DNA from: an uncultured Woeseiaceae bacterium
GTDB lineage: Bacteria > Pseudomonadota > Gammaproteobacteria > Steroidobacterales > Woeseiaceae
NCBI GenBank assembly: GCA_945787845.1
Contig: CALZJH010000011.1
Coordinates: 62,001-126,000 of the forward strand
Direction: 5' to 3'
DNA: 64,000 nucleotides
A program made the translations under genes and the position numbers. Positions 9,218 to 18,022 of the stretch are shown here, piece after piece (the stretch's first letter is position 1; every line of letters begins with the position of its first letter). Below the pieces are notes generated by a model. That model was given only the letters and a program-made list of their open reading frames with translations. It made no database searches and was not told where the DNA came from.

Positions 9218-9948
9218 TTGGAATCAGGCGGCATGGCATGGCCATGTCCGCCGTGCTGCATGTCTCCGCCGGTGCTCGTGAACTTCATCACGGGCATAGC
9301 GATCGTGGCCAACCCGAGAACGATGATTAACAAACCCGCGCCAAATCGCTTGCCGCTCATGAACTGCGCGATCTTCGATGCGCTGACGCCGGTCGCGATC
9401 ATGGCCGGCATGGTACCAAGGCCGAAAGCAATCATGACGAGCCCGCCGCTCACGGGATCGGTTGTCGTGGCCGCGAGCAACAGCACGCTGTAGACGAGGC
9501 CGCAGGGCAGCCAGCCCCAGATCAGCCCGAGGCCCAGCGCCTGGCTCATTGTTTCCACCGGCACCAGTCCCCTGGCGGCCGGCGCAATGCGGTTCCAGAC
9601 TTTCGCACCGGCACTTTCCAGCGGCGACAAGATGCGCCAGCCAAATGCGAGCTGCAGCCCGACAAGAATGATAAGAATGCCGCTGGCGAAGCGCACGGGC
9701 GCCGCGATGTCGGGGATGCCCGATACGAGGGTCTTTCCCAGCACAGCAACGAGCACGCCGAGGAATGCGTAACTGAGCACGCGTCCAATGTTGTAGGCAA
9801 AGGCCTTCGGTATCTGCGACTTCAGGGAGGCCACGCTGGCGTTAATGGCAAACAGGCCGGAAATGCCGGCGCACATGCCGAAGCAGTGCGCGCTGCCGAG
9901 AAGGCCGGTGACGAATGCCGCGGCCAGCACGGCAAAGAGCTCGTTCAT
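9214..9948 (-). CDS. TauE/SafE-like (UreH domain) membrane protein of the cco cluster
   Basis: A 244-residue polytopic membrane protein of the UreH/DsbD-like sulfite exporter group that usually follows ccoS. The N-terminus LAAAFVTGLLGSAHCFGMCAG holds the family's HCxGMC motif, a candidate metal site, and WGWLPCGLVYSVL repeats the idea in the second half. Its C-terminus is rich in His and Met (MQHGGHGHAMPPDSN), which suggests metal handling, perhaps copper for the oxidase. The ATG overlaps the ccoS stop (ATGA). A direct role in copper delivery is inferred from position and these residues only. Confidence 0.85.
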   Translation of the reverse strand: MNELFAVLAAAFVTGLLGSAHCFGMCAGISGLFAINASVASLKSQIPKAFAYNIGRVLSYAFLGVLVAVLGKTLVSGIPDIAAPVRFASGILIILVGLQLAFGWRILSPLESAGAKVWNRIAPAARGLVPVETMSQALGLGLIWGWLPCGLVYSVLLLAATTTDPVSGGLVMIAFGLGTMPAMIATGVSASKIAQFMSGKRFGAGLLIIVLGLATIAMPVMKFTSTGGDMQHGGHGHAMPPDSN

Positions 9949-10112
9949 GACTGTTCGTCCTGGTCCGGCTTTGAGTCATCGTCCATCACGACGCGCACGG
10001 CCGGTGTATCGAGATCGTCAAACTGGCCGCTGCCTACGGCCCAGAAGAACGCCCAGACGGCGACACCCAGGAGCAGCAGGGCCAATGGAATCAGTATGTA
10101 GAGTATGGACAT
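9945..10112 (-). CDS. ccoS: cbb3 oxidase assembly protein CcoS
   Basis: A 55-residue single-helix membrane protein needed to load cofactors into the cbb3 oxidase. The product starts MSILYILIPLALLLLGVAVW, followed by WAVGSGQFDDLDTPAVRV, the family's conserved short tail, and ends in an acidic stretch. It begins 3 bases after ccoI stops and overlaps the next gene by 4 bases. Length and residue pattern match CcoS closely. Confidence 0.93.
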   Translation of the reverse strand: MSILYILIPLALLLLGVAVWAFFWAVGSGQFDDLDTPAVRVVMDDDSKPDQDEQS

Positions 10113-10115
10113 GGC

Positions 10116-12503
10116 TTATTCAAACCGGTTGAGTCGCAGCGCGTTGAGCACCACGACGAGCGAACTTGCGCTCATGCCGATCGCAGCCAGCCAGGGTGGG
10201 ACGAAACCCATCGCGGCCAGCGGCAGCGCCAACGCATTGTAAACGATCGCCCACGCCAGGTTTTGCCTCACGATGCGCATAGTTTTGCGTGACATTTCTA
10301 TGGCTGTCGTCAGCGGCGCCAGTGACTCGCCCAGCATGATGACGTCGGCGCTGGTCTGTGCCAGCAATGCGCCATGGGCCGGCGCAATGGAGGTATCGGC
10401 GCCCGCCAGGACCGGCGCGTCGTTAATGCCATCCCCAATCATGACGACACGTTCGCCGCGCTGCTGGGCGGCCTCGATGATCGCGAGCTTGTCTGCGGGC
10501 GAGCATTCGTGATGGCTGTCGCCAATGTCCAGGGCACGGGCAACGCTCTCGACTGCCGCGCGGTTGTCGCCGCTGACCAGCGCTGTTGCGAGGCCGAGCT
10601 TGCGCAAGAACCCCAGTGTTTGCTGCGCATCGGGCCGGACCTCGTCTTCGAGCTCAAACCAGGCGACTGCATTGCCATCAACGCCAAGGAATACATGCGT
10701 CGCTGTGCTGTCCTGGGCAGCGATGCCTCCGCCCACAAATTCCGCGTTTCCGATGCGCCACTCGCGCCCGTCGATCGTGCCGCGGACACCCTGGCCGACG
10801 ATGATCTCAGGCGCGTGGACTGTGGGTAGGGGCTCCTGGAGTGCAAACGCGCGTGCCAGCGGATGGGTAGAGGCTGCTTCGAGCGCCGCGGCGAGCCGCC
10901 GGCAGTCTTTCTCGGTAAACGCGCTATCGGTCACAAACACGGCGGCGATCGTGGGCATGCCGCTGGTTAGCGTGCCGGTCTTGTCGAACATTGCGAGCGT
11001 CGTGCGAGACAAGGTTTCTATGGCATTGCCGTTGGTAACCAGCAGCCGTAGCTGTGACAGCCGACTGCCGGCAGCAGCAAAGGCAGCCGGGGTCGCCAGT
11101 GCGAGCGCGCAAGGGCAGGTAACGACGAGAACAGACAGCGTAATTACAAAGACGCGGTCCGGGTCGATAAAGTACCAGCTCGTCGCGACCGCGGCGGCCA
11201 CGAACAGCAGGGCCACGACGATATAGCTCGCGATCCTGTCCGCGATCGTAACGAAGGCCGGCCGGGCGTAGCGCGCTCGTTCGCTGAGACGGCTGATCGT
11301 GCCCAGCGTCGTATCGCTGCCTGTCTTGGTGACGACCATGTCGATCATGCCGTCGACATTGATGCTGCCCGCCGACAACTCGTCACCCACGGTTTTCGGC
11401 TGCGGGCGTGCCTCGCCCGTCAGCAAGGCCTCGTCAACGCTGGTCGTGCCTTGCTCGAGAATGCCGTCCGCCGGGATTGGGTCGCCGGCGCGAATCAGGA
11501 CCTTGTCGCCCCTCTGCAGCTGGCTCACCGGGACGATCGACTGGGTTTCGCCATCCAGCCGCGTCGCGGTATTCGGCAGCAGGGAAGACAGCGCCGCGCT
11601 GCGGTCGATCGAGCGATGCCGGGCACGCATTTCGAGAAAGCGCCCCAGCGTCAGGAAGAAGACGAACATTGTTACAGAGTCGAACCAGACGGCTTCGCCA
11701 CGCGTGAACGTCGCGTAGATCGATGCGGCGTAGGCTGAGCCGACGGCGATGGACACCGGAAGATCCATACCGGGTTTACGGCCGACAACGCCTCGCCAGG
11801 CACTCGTGAAAAACGGTTTGGCCGAGTAGAAGACGACGGGTGTGGTGACAAAGAAACTGACCAGGCGCAGGAAGTGCTGCATGTCGGCGTCGATGCCCTG
11901 GAAGTCCATTGCATACAGTCCGACCGCGAACATCATGACCTGCATCATGCCTAGGGAGGCAACGAGCAGGCGCTTGAGCGCGGTGCGCTGCTCTGCCACC
12001 TCAGGCCGGGTGGTGCTCTCGGGCGTGAGCGGCTGAGGCTGGTAGCCGAGACTGGCAAGCGTCGCCAGGTGATCCGACAGGCGGGCATCCGCTTCCGGAA
12101 AGCGGAGCCGCAGCCGATGCGTGATCGGGTTGACCTCGGCCGACGCCGTTCCGGGCTGCTTGCCCATGGCCGTCTCGATCAGCCAGCTGCAGGCGGAGCA
12201 ATACATGCCACCGACGTATATCGTCGCTTCCCGCATGTCGCCGTCGCGTTCGGTGAAGGCATCGAGCATGTCGGGACTGTCGAAGACGGCCCATTCGGCG
12301 GCCACCTCGGGAGGACGACCGACGCCCGGGTCGGGCAGGTCGCGCAGCTCGTAGTAGCGAGTCATGCCGGTATCGCGAATGAGCTCTGCGACCGCCTTAC
12401 AGCCGGGGCAGCATACGGGCCGGGGCTCGCCCTCGATGTCGACCTTCAGGTGACAATCAGTGGGGACGGGCAGCGCGCAATGAAAGCAGGTCTCAGAGGC
12501 CAT
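10116..12503 (-). CDS. ccoI: Copper-exporting P1B-type ATPase CcoI
   Basis: Moves copper across the inner membrane for assembly of the CuB centre in the cbb3 oxidase. The 795-residue protein has an N-terminal Cys-rich domain (CFHCALPVP and CCPGC), an HMA-like domain with GMYCSACSW, eight predicted helices, the CPC motif in TCPCALALATP, the phosphorylation motif DKTGTLT and the hinge GDGINDAPVL. The start MASETCFHC at 12503 matches the family; the longer frame to 12575 would run 24 codons into ccoH. It overlaps the end of ccoH by 11 bases. Confidence 0.94.
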   Translation of the reverse strand: MASETCFHCALPVPTDCHLKVDIEGEPRPVCCPGCKAVAELIRDTGMTRYYELRDLPDPGVGRPPEVAAEWAVFDSPDMLDAFTERDGDMREATIYVGGMYCSACSWLIETAMGKQPGTASAEVNPITHRLRLRFPEADARLSDHLATLASLGYQPQPLTPESTTRPEVAEQRTALKRLLVASLGMMQVMMFAVGLYAMDFQGIDADMQHFLRLVSFFVTTPVVFYSAKPFFTSAWRGVVGRKPGMDLPVSIAVGSAYAASIYATFTRGEAVWFDSVTMFVFFLTLGRFLEMRARHRSIDRSAALSSLLPNTATRLDGETQSIVPVSQLQRGDKVLIRAGDPIPADGILEQGTTSVDEALLTGEARPQPKTVGDELSAGSINVDGMIDMVVTKTGSDTTLGTISRLSERARYARPAFVTIADRIASYIVVALLFVAAAVATSWYFIDPDRVFVITLSVLVVTCPCALALATPAAFAAAGSRLSQLRLLVTNGNAIETLSRTTLAMFDKTGTLTSGMPTIAAVFVTDSAFTEKDCRRLAAALEAASTHPLARAFALQEPLPTVHAPEIIVGQGVRGTIDGREWRIGNAEFVGGGIAAQDSTATHVFLGVDGNAVAWFELEDEVRPDAQQTLGFLRKLGLATALVSGDNRAAVESVARALDIGDSHHECSPADKLAIIEAAQQRGERVVMIGDGINDAPVLAGADTSIAPAHGALLAQTSADVIMLGESLAPLTTAIEMSRKTMRIVRQNLAWAIVYNALALPLAAMGFVPPWLAAIGMSASSLVVVLNALRLNRFE

Positions 12504-13020
12504 CACCAGTGCCGCCCGCGCGAAGCACCATGCTGGTCTCGCCCTGCCATTCGGCAGTAACGCGCCAGGCGTCACCGGATTTCAGGACGGCATAGAAACG
12601 TCCGCTGGGAATGGCGACGATGTGGCCGACCCAGACCGGGTTGCCGTCATCATCCGCCATCGCCTGGTTCAGGATAATATGCCGGTCGCGGTCGGCGAAG
12701 GCCGGGTGTGACAACTCGAAGTCGAGCGTTGCCGGCACGTCGGCCAGCTCGCCGGCCTGGATGACCGCAGAAATGACGCGCGTCTCGGGGTCGATTTGCA
12801 CAACGGCTGCGAGACCCATCTCGGCAGCCATCCGCTCGGCCGCCAACGCGCGGTCTGTAGCTTTCCGCACGCCGTCCTCGGCATGCACGACGAGAGAGTC
12901 GGTTGTCTGCATGGAGATCCAGACCGTGCTTAGTCCGGCCACGACCGCCGAGGCGGGCAGGGCAATGATGAACCATGGCCAGAACTGCCGGTACCAGGGC
13001 TTGGTGTCTTCACGTTCCAT
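12493..13020 (-). CDS. ccoH: FixH/CcoH family oxidase assembly protein
   Basis: A 175-residue membrane-anchored protein of the FixH/CcoH family, required for stable cbb3 oxidase. One N-terminal helix follows a cytoplasmic KPWYRQFWPWF segment, the family signature; the rest is a periplasmic domain with an immunoglobulin-like pattern (FELSHPAFADRDRHIIL, SGDAWRVTAEW). It sits between ccoG (9 bases upstream) and ccoI (11-base overlap), the standard order. The precise biochemical role of this family is not settled. Confidence 0.88.
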   Translation of the reverse strand: MEREDTKPWYRQFWPWFIIALPASAVVAGLSTVWISMQTTDSLVVHAEDGVRKATDRALAAERMAAEMGLAAVVQIDPETRVISAVIQAGELADVPATLDFELSHPAFADRDRHIILNQAMADDDGNPVWVGHIVAIPSGRFYAVLKSGDAWRVTAEWQGETSMVLRAGGTGDGL

Positions 13021-13029
13021 GGGGCGTAT

Positions 13030-14403
13030 CTAGGGCGTCGGACCGAGGAAGCGACTGTCTTCTGCCACTGTTACATCCTCGTCGTCGACTGCCGTCAAAA
13101 TGAACTGGATGCTCATAATGCCATAGCTGTCCTCGCGCGGGGCGCGAGCCCGGACGGGAAGCGACAATACTCCGCCACCCTCGACAGTAATGGTCTCACC
13201 CACGCCGTCCAGGGTGATGCCGTCGACGCCGGTTACGTCGAGCACAAACGTTCGGTCCTGCTCATTCTGGTTGATAAGCTTGAGGGTGTAGGTGTTCTCG
13301 ATCATGTCCCCCGGCAATTCACGGTACAGCGCATTGCGGTCGCGAATGACGTCGAGAATGAGCGGGGTCCGGGTCGCCATGGATGCGGCAAGTCCGGCGA
13401 TGAGGGCAAGCAGAATCACGGCATAGACGATCATGCGTGGTCGCAGGACGTGCGTGCTTTTGCTATGCAGGGCATTCTCGGTGGTATAACGCACCAGTCC
13501 GCGCGGGTAGTTCATTTTGTCCATGATCGAATCGCAGGCGTCGATACACGCGGCGCAGGCAATGCACTCGTATTGAAGGCCCTCGCGAATATCGATTCCC
13601 GTGGGGCACACCTGCACACACAGCTGACAGTCGATACAGTCGCCGAGCCCGGCTTCCTTGTGATCCACCGAACGCTTGCGGCCACCACGCGGCTCACCGC
13701 GCTCTTCATCGTAGGAGATGATTAGCGTGTCCTTATCGAACATCGCGCTCTGGAAGCGGGCATACGGGCACATGTACTTGCACACCTGCTCGCGCATATA
13801 GCCGGCGTTGCCATAGGTCGCGAAGCCGTAGAACAGTCCCCAGAACAGCGTCCAGCCGCCTACGTTCAGGGCCAGTATTTCAGCGCCCAGCTCGCGAACC
13901 GGTGTGAAGTAGCCGACGAAGGTGAAACCCGTCCACATCGAGAAGCTAATCCAGAGGAACTGCTTCGAACCCTTGCGGCGCAGCTTGTTCCAGGACCAGG
14001 GCGCCTTGTCGAGCTTCATGCGCTGTGAACGTGTGCCCTCGGTCCATTGTTCCATCCAGATGAAAATCTCGGTCCAGACCGTTTGCGGGCAGGCAAAGCC
14101 GCACCAGAGACGTCCGGCGAGCGCCGTGAAAAAGAACAGGGACAGCGCCAGAATCATCAACAGCATGGCGAGGTACGGAAAATCCTGCGGCCACAGCGTC
14201 AGGCCGACCAGGTAGAACTTGCGTGCCGGCAGGTCGAACAGCACCGCCTGGCGCTCGTCCCAGTTCATCCAGGGCACTGCATAGAAAAGGCCCAGCAGGA
14301 TGATCGTGGCGAGTTTGCTCAGGTTGTCAAACCGCCCACCGATCTCACGGGGGTAGATTTTCTTGGCGCTCTCGTACATCGAGGCGCCCGTTGGCTTGGT
14401 CAT
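13030..14403 (-). CDS. ccoG: Cytochrome oxidase accessory protein CcoG (ferredoxin-type)
   Basis: A membrane-bound iron-sulfur protein, implicated in reducing copper(II) during cbb3 oxidase maturation. The 457 residues contain about five hydrophobic helices, the FACPQTVW motif, two 4Fe-4S clusters in the central loop (CIDCQLCVQVCP and CIACAACIDACD) and a periplasmic C-terminal domain. The ATG at 14403 overlaps the stop of the upstream 97-aa gene (ATGA); the frame extends to 14478 but those residues look like noise. Next downstream is ccoH, 9 bases away. Confidence 0.94.
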   Translation of the reverse strand: MTKPTGASMYESAKKIYPREIGGRFDNLSKLATIILLGLFYAVPWMNWDERQAVLFDLPARKFYLVGLTLWPQDFPYLAMLLMILALSLFFFTALAGRLWCGFACPQTVWTEIFIWMEQWTEGTRSQRMKLDKAPWSWNKLRRKGSKQFLWISFSMWTGFTFVGYFTPVRELGAEILALNVGGWTLFWGLFYGFATYGNAGYMREQVCKYMCPYARFQSAMFDKDTLIISYDEERGEPRGGRKRSVDHKEAGLGDCIDCQLCVQVCPTGIDIREGLQYECIACAACIDACDSIMDKMNYPRGLVRYTTENALHSKSTHVLRPRMIVYAVILLALIAGLAASMATRTPLILDVIRDRNALYRELPGDMIENTYTLKLINQNEQDRTFVLDVTGVDGITLDGVGETITVEGGGVLSLPVRARAPREDSYGIMSIQFILTAVDDEDVTVAEDSRFLGPTP

Positions 14404-14693
14404 TGCTGTCGGTGTTTTGCGTCCCGCTTGGGCGCGGTACGTACGAGGTAGGCTGTCACGCCGGAACAGAGCGCGCACAGTACCCAGAAAAAGAAGAAAC
14501 CGGCCGCGTAGACTGCGTCGCGGCCGATGTCGAGATCATCGTCAATGATACCGGTCAGGTCGACCGGGTCGAACAGCGCGAAGAACACCATGGTGCCCAT
14601 GGCGGCCACGAGGAACGAAATCCACGCGACCGTGAAAACCGCCTGTTTGTCACGGCTCCACTGCCTGGCCCCACGATACTCTTCGCTGATCAT
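14400..14693 (-). CDS. Uncharacterised 97-aa membrane protein between ccoP and ccoG
   Basis: A small protein with two clear membrane helices (VFTVAWISFLVAAMGTMVFF and AGFFFFWVLCALCSGVTAYL) separated by an acidic periplasmic or cytoplasmic loop (DPVDLTGIIDDDLDIGRDA). It starts 9 bases after ccoP stops and overlaps ccoG by 4 bases, so it is translated as part of the oxidase operon. I do not recognise it as CcoQ, which is present separately at 15593-15763. A helper role in oxidase assembly is inferred from position alone. Confidence 0.8.
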   Translation of the reverse strand: MISEEYRGARQWSRDKQAVFTVAWISFLVAAMGTMVFFALFDPVDLTGIIDDDLDIGRDAVYAAGFFFFWVLCALCSGVTAYLVRTAPKRDAKHRQQ

Positions 14694-14702
14694 GCCTCTA
14701 AG

Positions 14703-15593
14703 CTAGTTCTGCGACAGGCTGTAAACGTACGCCGCAAGAATCTTCGTACGATTATCACCGAACAGTTCCCCGTGCGCGGGCATGACACCATTCCGGCCTT
14801 TCACGAGCGTCTCGCGAACCGACTCCGCAGAACCGCCGTACAACCAGATGTCATCCGTCAGGTTGGGCGCACCGAAGATCTTGTTGCCCTTGCCGTCAAC
14901 GCCATGACAGGCGCTGCAAAGGGCGACGAACATCGGCTTCGCGCTCATGGCGCCGGCATTGGCGTCACCGCCACTGAGGCTCCGCACGTACCTGACCATG
15001 TTATCGATGCCCTGGTCACCACCAAGAGCCGGGGTGAGAACGGGCATGGCGGCCATGCGACCGTTATAGATCGTCTGGAAAATCTCGGCTTCCGCACTGC
15101 CCCACTGCCAGTCGTCGTCGGTCAGGTTCGGGTAACCGGGTGCGCCGCGCGCATCGGAACCGTGACAGGTCGTGCAGTAGCTTGCGAACAGGCTCCTACC
15201 CAGTGCCTGGGCCTCGTCATTCTGCGTCAGCGCCATGAAGTCCATGGCCGCGAACTTCTCGTAGATCGGCTCGTAGGTTTCGGTCGCCGCCTGCATCTCA
15301 GCTTCGTACTGGCCTTCCTGGGACCAGCCCAGCATACCTTCGTAGTTGCCGAAGGAAGGAAAGGCGATCATGTAACCGACCGCCCAGGCAATCGTTATGA
15401 AGTACAGGTAGAGCCACCACTTGGGAGCAGGGTTATTCCACTCCTCGAGGTCGCCGTCCCACTTGTGGCCAACGAGGTCGTCGTCGGCGACGTTTGCCGG
15501 TCCCTGCTTGGCCGACCAGCCGACCAGCCAGATGCACCAAATAGTGAAAACGATCGTGCCAGCAGCAACGAACCAGTGCCAGAATGCAGGCAT
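14703..15593 (-). CDS. ccoP: cbb3-type cytochrome c oxidase subunit III (diheme CcoP)
   Basis: Brings electrons from soluble cytochromes c to CcoO and CcoN. The 296 residues hold an N-terminal helix region with VFTIWCIWLVGW, the family loop GHKWDGDLEEWNNPAPKWW, a second helix, and two cytochrome c domains with heme sites CTTCHG (near 150) and CSACHG (near 240). The ATG overlaps the ccoQ stop (TGATG). Spacing to the next gene is 9 bases. All expected heme-binding residues are present, so it should be functional. Confidence 0.95.
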   Translation of the reverse strand: MPAFWHWFVAAGTIVFTIWCIWLVGWSAKQGPANVADDDLVGHKWDGDLEEWNNPAPKWWLYLYFITIAWAVGYMIAFPSFGNYEGMLGWSQEGQYEAEMQAATETYEPIYEKFAAMDFMALTQNDEAQALGRSLFASYCTTCHGSDARGAPGYPNLTDDDWQWGSAEAEIFQTIYNGRMAAMPVLTPALGGDQGIDNMVRYVRSLSGGDANAGAMSAKPMFVALCSACHGVDGKGNKIFGAPNLTDDIWLYGGSAESVRETLVKGRNGVMPAHGELFGDNRTKILAAYVYSLSQN

Positions 15594-15763
15594 CAGGAGT
15601 TCTCCCGCTCATTAGTAGTAATGTATGTATCTTCTTCCAGTGGCAATGCCGCGGAAGCCTTGAAGTCCTTCTTGCGACGGCTGCTCCAGGCCCACACCCA
15701 GATGCCGATAAAGGCAAAGAAGATGATGGCCGTCAGGATGCCGCGTATGTCGTTGATGTCCAC
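15593..15763 (-). CDS. ccoQ: cbb3-type oxidase small subunit CcoQ
   Basis: A 56-residue single-helix subunit that stabilises the cbb3 complex. Reading the minus strand from a GTG at 15763 gives MDINDIRGILTAIIFFAFIG, then a WVWAWSSRRKKDF segment and an acidic tail ending NERENS. The helix followed by Arg/Lys residues and an acidic tail is typical. It begins 5 bases after ccoO stops, and its TGA overlaps the ATG of ccoP, so its position in ccoNOQP is exact. GTG is the only reasonable start in frame. Confidence 0.88.
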   Translation of the reverse strand: MDINDIRGILTAIIFFAFIGIWVWAWSSRRKKDFKASAALPLEEDTYITTNERENS

Positions 15764-15768
15764 GCCGA

Positions 15769-16377
15769 CTACCTGCGGTTCTTACGGTTGGTGCCGAGCC
15801 CTTGCAGGTAGGCAACCAGTGCATCGAGTTCAGTGCGGCCTTCAACCGCGGCCGCGGCACCGGCAAGCTGCTCGTCGGTGTAGGGGTCGCCAAGCATTTG
15901 CAAGGCCTTGACCTTGGCCGTAACCAGGTCGGGGTCGATGACATTGTCGGCAAGCCATGGGTAGGCCGGCATGTTCGATTCGGGAACCAGGGCGCGCGGG
16001 TCCATGAGGTGCAGGCGCTGCCAGTCGTCCGAGTAACGTCCGCCGACGCGGGCAAGGTCCGGCCCCGTCCGCTTGGAACCAAACTGGAACGGGCGGTCGT
16101 ATACGGTCTCACCAGCTGTTGTGTACGGACCGTAGCGCTCGGTCTCTGACCGGAACGGACGGATCATCTGTGAATGGCAGTTGTAGCAGCCTTCACGAAT
16201 GTACACATCGCGACCCGCGAGACGTAACGGGCTGTACACGGAGATGCCTTCGTCCGGTTCAGTCGCATCCGAACTCATCATGAGCGGGACGATCTCGACC
16301 AGTCCGCCGATGCTGATCGCGACTACGATCAGCACCATCATCAGGTTCAGACTTTTTTCAATTGTTTCGTGGCGCAT
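15769..16377 (-). CDS. ccoO: cbb3-type cytochrome c oxidase subunit II (monoheme CcoO)
   Basis: Membrane-anchored monoheme cytochrome c that passes electrons to the CcoN catalytic subunit. The 202-residue product has an N-terminal helix ([20 protein letters not shown]), the heme site [12 protein letters not shown] near residue 60 with its family context [10 protein letters not shown], and a C-terminal Met-containing axial-ligand region. It follows ccoN by 15 bases. Length and motif spacing match the family. Confidence 0.95.
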   Translation of the reverse strand: MRHETIEKSLNLMMVLIVVAISIGGLVEIVPLMMSSDATEPDEGISVYSPLRLAGRDVYIREGCYNCHSQMIRPFRSETERYGPYTTAGETVYDRPFQFGSKRTGPDLARVGGRYSDDWQRLHLMDPRALVPESNMPAYPWLADNVIDPDLVTAKVKALQMLGDPYTDEQLAGAAAAVEGRTELDALVAYLQGLGTNRKNRR

Positions 16378-16392
16378 TGATCAGCTCTCCTG

Positions 16393-17808
16393 TTACGCCG
16401 GGTCCAGTACCGCAACGGGTACCGGCTTCTTGTCGCTTACTGTCTTCCAGACGTTGTAAGCCATGATGATCATGCCCGTGAAGAAGATGAGGCCACCGAG
16501 CAGTCGGAAGTAATGGTAAGGCTCTACCGCCTTCAGCGACTCGACGAACGAGTACGTCAGCGTGCCGTCACTGTTGACAGCGCGCCACATCAGGCCTTCC
16601 GTGACGCCGGCAATCCACATGGACACCGCGTACAGGACCACGCCAATCGTCGACGTCCAGAAATGAACATCGATGAGCTTGGTCGAATACATGGCATCAC
16701 GGTTGTAGAGGCGCGGCAGCAGCGAGTAGATCGAACCGATCGTCATCATGGCGACCCAACCAAGAGCACCGGAGTGCACGTGGCCGATGGTCCAGTTCGT
16801 GTAATGCGACAGCGCATTGACCGTCTTGATCGACATCATCGGGCCTTCGAACGTCGACATGCCATAGAAGGACAGGGCAACGATCATGAACTTGAGGATC
16901 GGGTCCGAACGCAGCTTATGCCACGCGCCCGACAGGGTCATGATGCCGTTGATCATGCCGCCCCAGCTTGGGGCGAGCAGAATGATTGAGAACACCATGC
17001 CGAGCGTCTGCGCCCAGTCCGGCAGCGATGTGTAGTGAAGATGGTGCGGGCCGGCCCACATGTAAATGGCGATCAGGGACCAGAAATGCACGACCGACAG
17101 CCGGTACGAATAGACCGGACGGCCTGCCTGTTTCGGCACGAAATAGTACATCATGCCGAGGAAGCCGGCGGTCAGGAAAAAGCCCACCGCGTTGTGGCCA
17201 TACCACCATTGCATCATGCCGTCCACGACACCCGTGTACAGGCTGTATGACTTGGTCAGCGTGACCGGGATCGCCAGGTTGTTGAAGATGTGCAGCACGG
17301 CGATCGTGATAATGAACGCGCCGTAAAACCAGTTGGCGACGTAAATATGCTTGACGCGGCGTTTGGCGATCGTGGTGAAGAACACGATGGCATAGGCGAC
17401 CCAGATCACCGCGATCAGTAAATCGATCGGCCATTCGAGTTCCGCGTATTCCTTGCTTTGCGTGATACCCAGGGGCAGCGTGATTGCTGCGAGCAGGATG
17501 ACGACCTGCCAGCCCCAGAATGTGAACGCGGCGAGCTTGTCGAACGCCAGGCGGACATGACAGGTGCGCTGCACGACGTAGTAGGACGTGGCGAACAGCG
17601 CCGAACCGCCGAAGGCGAATATCACTGCGTTCGTGTGCAGTGGCCGCAAGCGGCTATAGGTCAGGAATGGCAGATCAAAGTTGAGCTGCGGCCAGATGAG
17701 CTGCGCGGCAATAAGCACGCCGACGAGCATTCCGACAATGCCCCAGATCACGACCATGATCGAAAACTGGCGGACTACCTTGTCGTTATAGGAAGCTGCT
17801 GTGTCCAA
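16393..17808 (-). CDS. ccoN: cbb3-type cytochrome c oxidase catalytic subunit I (CcoN)
   Basis: Reduces oxygen at a heme b3-CuB site with high affinity and pumps protons. The 471 residues form about twelve helices. Conserved His-bearing loops are visible: [47 protein letters not shown] and [18 protein letters not shown]. The start appears to be TTG at 17808, with AGGGG about 8 bases upstream. It is the first gene of the operon; a TATACT -10-like element lies at 17870-17875 on the minus strand. I found no convincing FNR/ANR site, although such oxidases are commonly oxygen-regulated. Confidence 0.95.
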   Translation of the reverse strand: MDTAASYNDKVVRQFSIMVVIWGIVGMLVGVLIAAQLIWPQLNFDLPFLTYSRLRPLHTNAVIFAFGGSALFATSYYVVQRTCHVRLAFDKLAAFTFWGWQVVILLAAITLPLGITQSKEYAELEWPIDLLIAVIWVAYAIVFFTTIAKRRVKHIYVANWFYGAFIITIAVLHIFNNLAIPVTLTKSYSLYTGVVDGMMQWWYGHNAVGFFLTAGFLGMMYYFVPKQAGRPVYSYRLSVVHFWSLIAIYMWAGPHHLHYTSLPDWAQTLGMVFSIILLAPSWGGMINGIMTLSGAWHKLRSDPILKFMIVALSFYGMSTFEGPMMSIKTVNALSHYTNWTIGHVHSGALGWVAMMTIGSIYSLLPRLYNRDAMYSTKLIDVHFWTSTIGVVLYAVSMWIAGVTEGLMWRAVNSDGTLTYSFVESLKAVEPYHYFRLLGGLIFFTGMIIMAYNVWKTVSDKKPVPVAVLDPA

Positions 17809-17985
17809 CGTAGGACCCCTGTGATGTTTTGATAGTCTTTAGCGATACCGCTGTTGTTGTTTGCGTTGCAGTATAGCCTCGTGCGAGTGCCGCAGATTAT
17901 CAAGCAAACGCTAATATACGAATAAGTACCCTTACGTATGGACGGCCGGGTGCAACAAATGTCCAGATTTGCGGCTTTTAATGCC

Positions 17986-17991
17986 TATAAT
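17986..17991 (+). promoter_or_regulatory. Candidate -10 element (TATAAT) for the hybrid kinase gene
   Basis: A perfect TATAAT lies 31 bases before the TTG start of the histidine kinase gene at 18023. No convincing -35 hexamer is found 16-18 bases upstream. The 214-base gap between ccoN and the kinase gene must hold both divergent promoters. Confidence 0.4.
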
Positions 17992-18022
17992 CCGGAGATC
18001 TGTGTGACGTCTGGGCGATCCT

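Noticed and set aside
14391..15911. 506-codon plus-strand open frame
   Set aside because: It is antisense to ccoG, the 97-aa gene, ccoP and ccoQ, with no family pattern; long antisense frames are expected at this GC content.
17890..17903. Possible FNR/ANR box (TTGATAATCTGCGG on the minus strand) upstream of ccoN
   Set aside because: Only one half-site matches the TTGAT-N4-ATCAA consensus and its centre is about 33 bases from the start predicted by the TATACT at 17870, not the usual 41.5.
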